DNA from: Flavobacteriales bacterium
GTDB taxonomy: Bacteria; Bacteroidota; Bacteroidia; Flavobacteriales; Flavobacteriaceae
Assembly (NCBI GenBank): GCA_003229235.1
Contig: QIIH01000425.1
Coordinates: 1 to 6,438, forward strand
Length of the DNA: 6,438 nucleotides
Direction of reading: 5' to 3'
Numbering within the stretch: the first letter of the stretch is position 1; every line of letters starts with the position of its first letter. The notes under the pieces were generated by a model. That model ran no database searches. It was given only the letters and a program-made list of their open reading frames with translations, and was not told the DNA's origin. This document shows, one piece after another, positions 6,032-6,438 of this stretch. The position numbers were made by a program, and so were the translations under genes.

Positions 6032-6438
6032 CTAGAATAAAACAGTTCCCGTCATTTCTTCTGGGATAGCAACTTTCATTAATGCTAAAATAGTAGGAGC
6101 TATATCTGCTAAAATTCCATCTTTTATTTGAGGGGCATTTTTACCTACCAAATAGCAAGGAACAGGATTGGTAGTATGTGCTGTATTTGAGCTTCCATCG
6201 GGGTTTATCATCGTTTCACTATTTCCATGATCAGCGATAATAACTACATAATAATTTTGAGCCAGCGCTGCCTCTACAATTAGACTTGCACAGCCATCTA
6301 CCGTTTCGCAGGCGATTGCCGCAGCCTTAATATCACCTGTATGTCCTACCATATCTGGATTGGCAAAGTTTAAACAGATAAAATCTGCTGGATCGGTATT
6401 AATCTCATGTACTATTTTGTCACGTACCTCAAAAGCAC
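6032..6438 (-). CDS. gpmI: 2,3-bisphosphoglycerate-independent phosphoglycerate mutase, C-terminal part
   Basis: It interconverts 3- and 2-phosphoglycerate in glycolysis and gluconeogenesis, using Mn2+ and a phosphoserine intermediate, in the cytoplasm. Only the C-terminal ~135 residues are here. The frame remains open to the window edge (FEVRDKIV...DFICLNFANPDMVGHTG), so the Met at 6350-6352 is internal. The metal site is intact: NPDMVGH carries the residues equivalent to Bacillus Asp403 and His407, ADHGNSE carries Asp444 and His445, and AHTTNPVP carries His462. The spacings between these (4, 41, 42 and 59 residues from the first Asp) equal those in the Bacillus enzyme. The phosphoserine and the other metal ligands lie outside the window. 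It ends in EEMTGTVLF and TAG at 6032-6034. There is no terminator between it and the HAD gene, so read-through into the HAD-map genes is plausible. Confidence 0.97.
   Translation of the reverse strand, partial: AFEVRDKIVHEINTDPADFICLNFANPDMVGHTGDIKAAAIACETVDGCASLIVEAALAQNYYVVIIADHGNSETMINPDGSSNTAHTTNPVPCYLVGKNAPQIKDGILADIAPTILALMKVAIPEEMTGTVLF

Noticed and set aside
6350..6352. ATG inside gpmI as a gene start
   Set aside because: The same frame continues upstream to the window edge as FICLNFANPDMVGHTG, a conserved part of the enzyme, so this Met is internal.

Overview
The window looks like chromosome from a marine-type flavobacterium (phylum Bacteroidota, probably family Flavobacteriaceae). 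The base composition is AT-rich. Two genes encode cargo of the type IX secretion system, one with a type A and one with a type B (gliding-associated) C-terminal sorting domain. The promoter-like sites fit the Bacteroidota -7 consensus TAnnTTTG, and genes generally lack Shine-Dalgarno sequences. No tRNA, rRNA, CRISPR array, insertion sequence or phage gene was seen.

Left part, + strand (1-1893). The 3' end of a type A T9SS cargo gene runs in from outside and is closed by a strong intrinsic terminator. A 149-base gap holds this terminator and a possible promoter. A two-gene unit follows with directly abutting stop and start codons: a 119-residue protein of unknown function, then the lipoprotein flavin transferase ApbE. 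The small protein resembles the YraN/UPF0102 PD-(D/E)XK fold but appears to lack its catalytic residues.

Right part, - strand (6438-1894, read leftwards). The order is gpmI (C-terminal part only), a small HAD-family phosphatase-like gene, map (methionine aminopeptidase), a class I SAM methyltransferase, and a large secreted type B T9SS protein. Gaps are 34, 1, 5 and 14 bases, so the last four genes could be one transcript, with a promoter-like site in the 34-base gap. The T9SS gene and apbE converge with stop codons touching at 1893/1894.

The most notable feature is that the type B T9SS gene is split by a frameshift near 2704-2713. The 5' part carries the signal peptide and Ig-like modules. 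The 3' part carries the rest of the broken module and the sorting domain. Comparison with the gene's own other modules suggests that about seven codons are missing at the break (a loss of 3n+2 bases, for example 20), rather than a simple one-base error. Without a frameshift event the product would lack its secretion signal for T9SS. The other genes are ordinary housekeeping genes. I do not see a clear new multi-gene system; the best candidates for novelty are the small YraN-like protein paired with ApbE and the broken surface protein.
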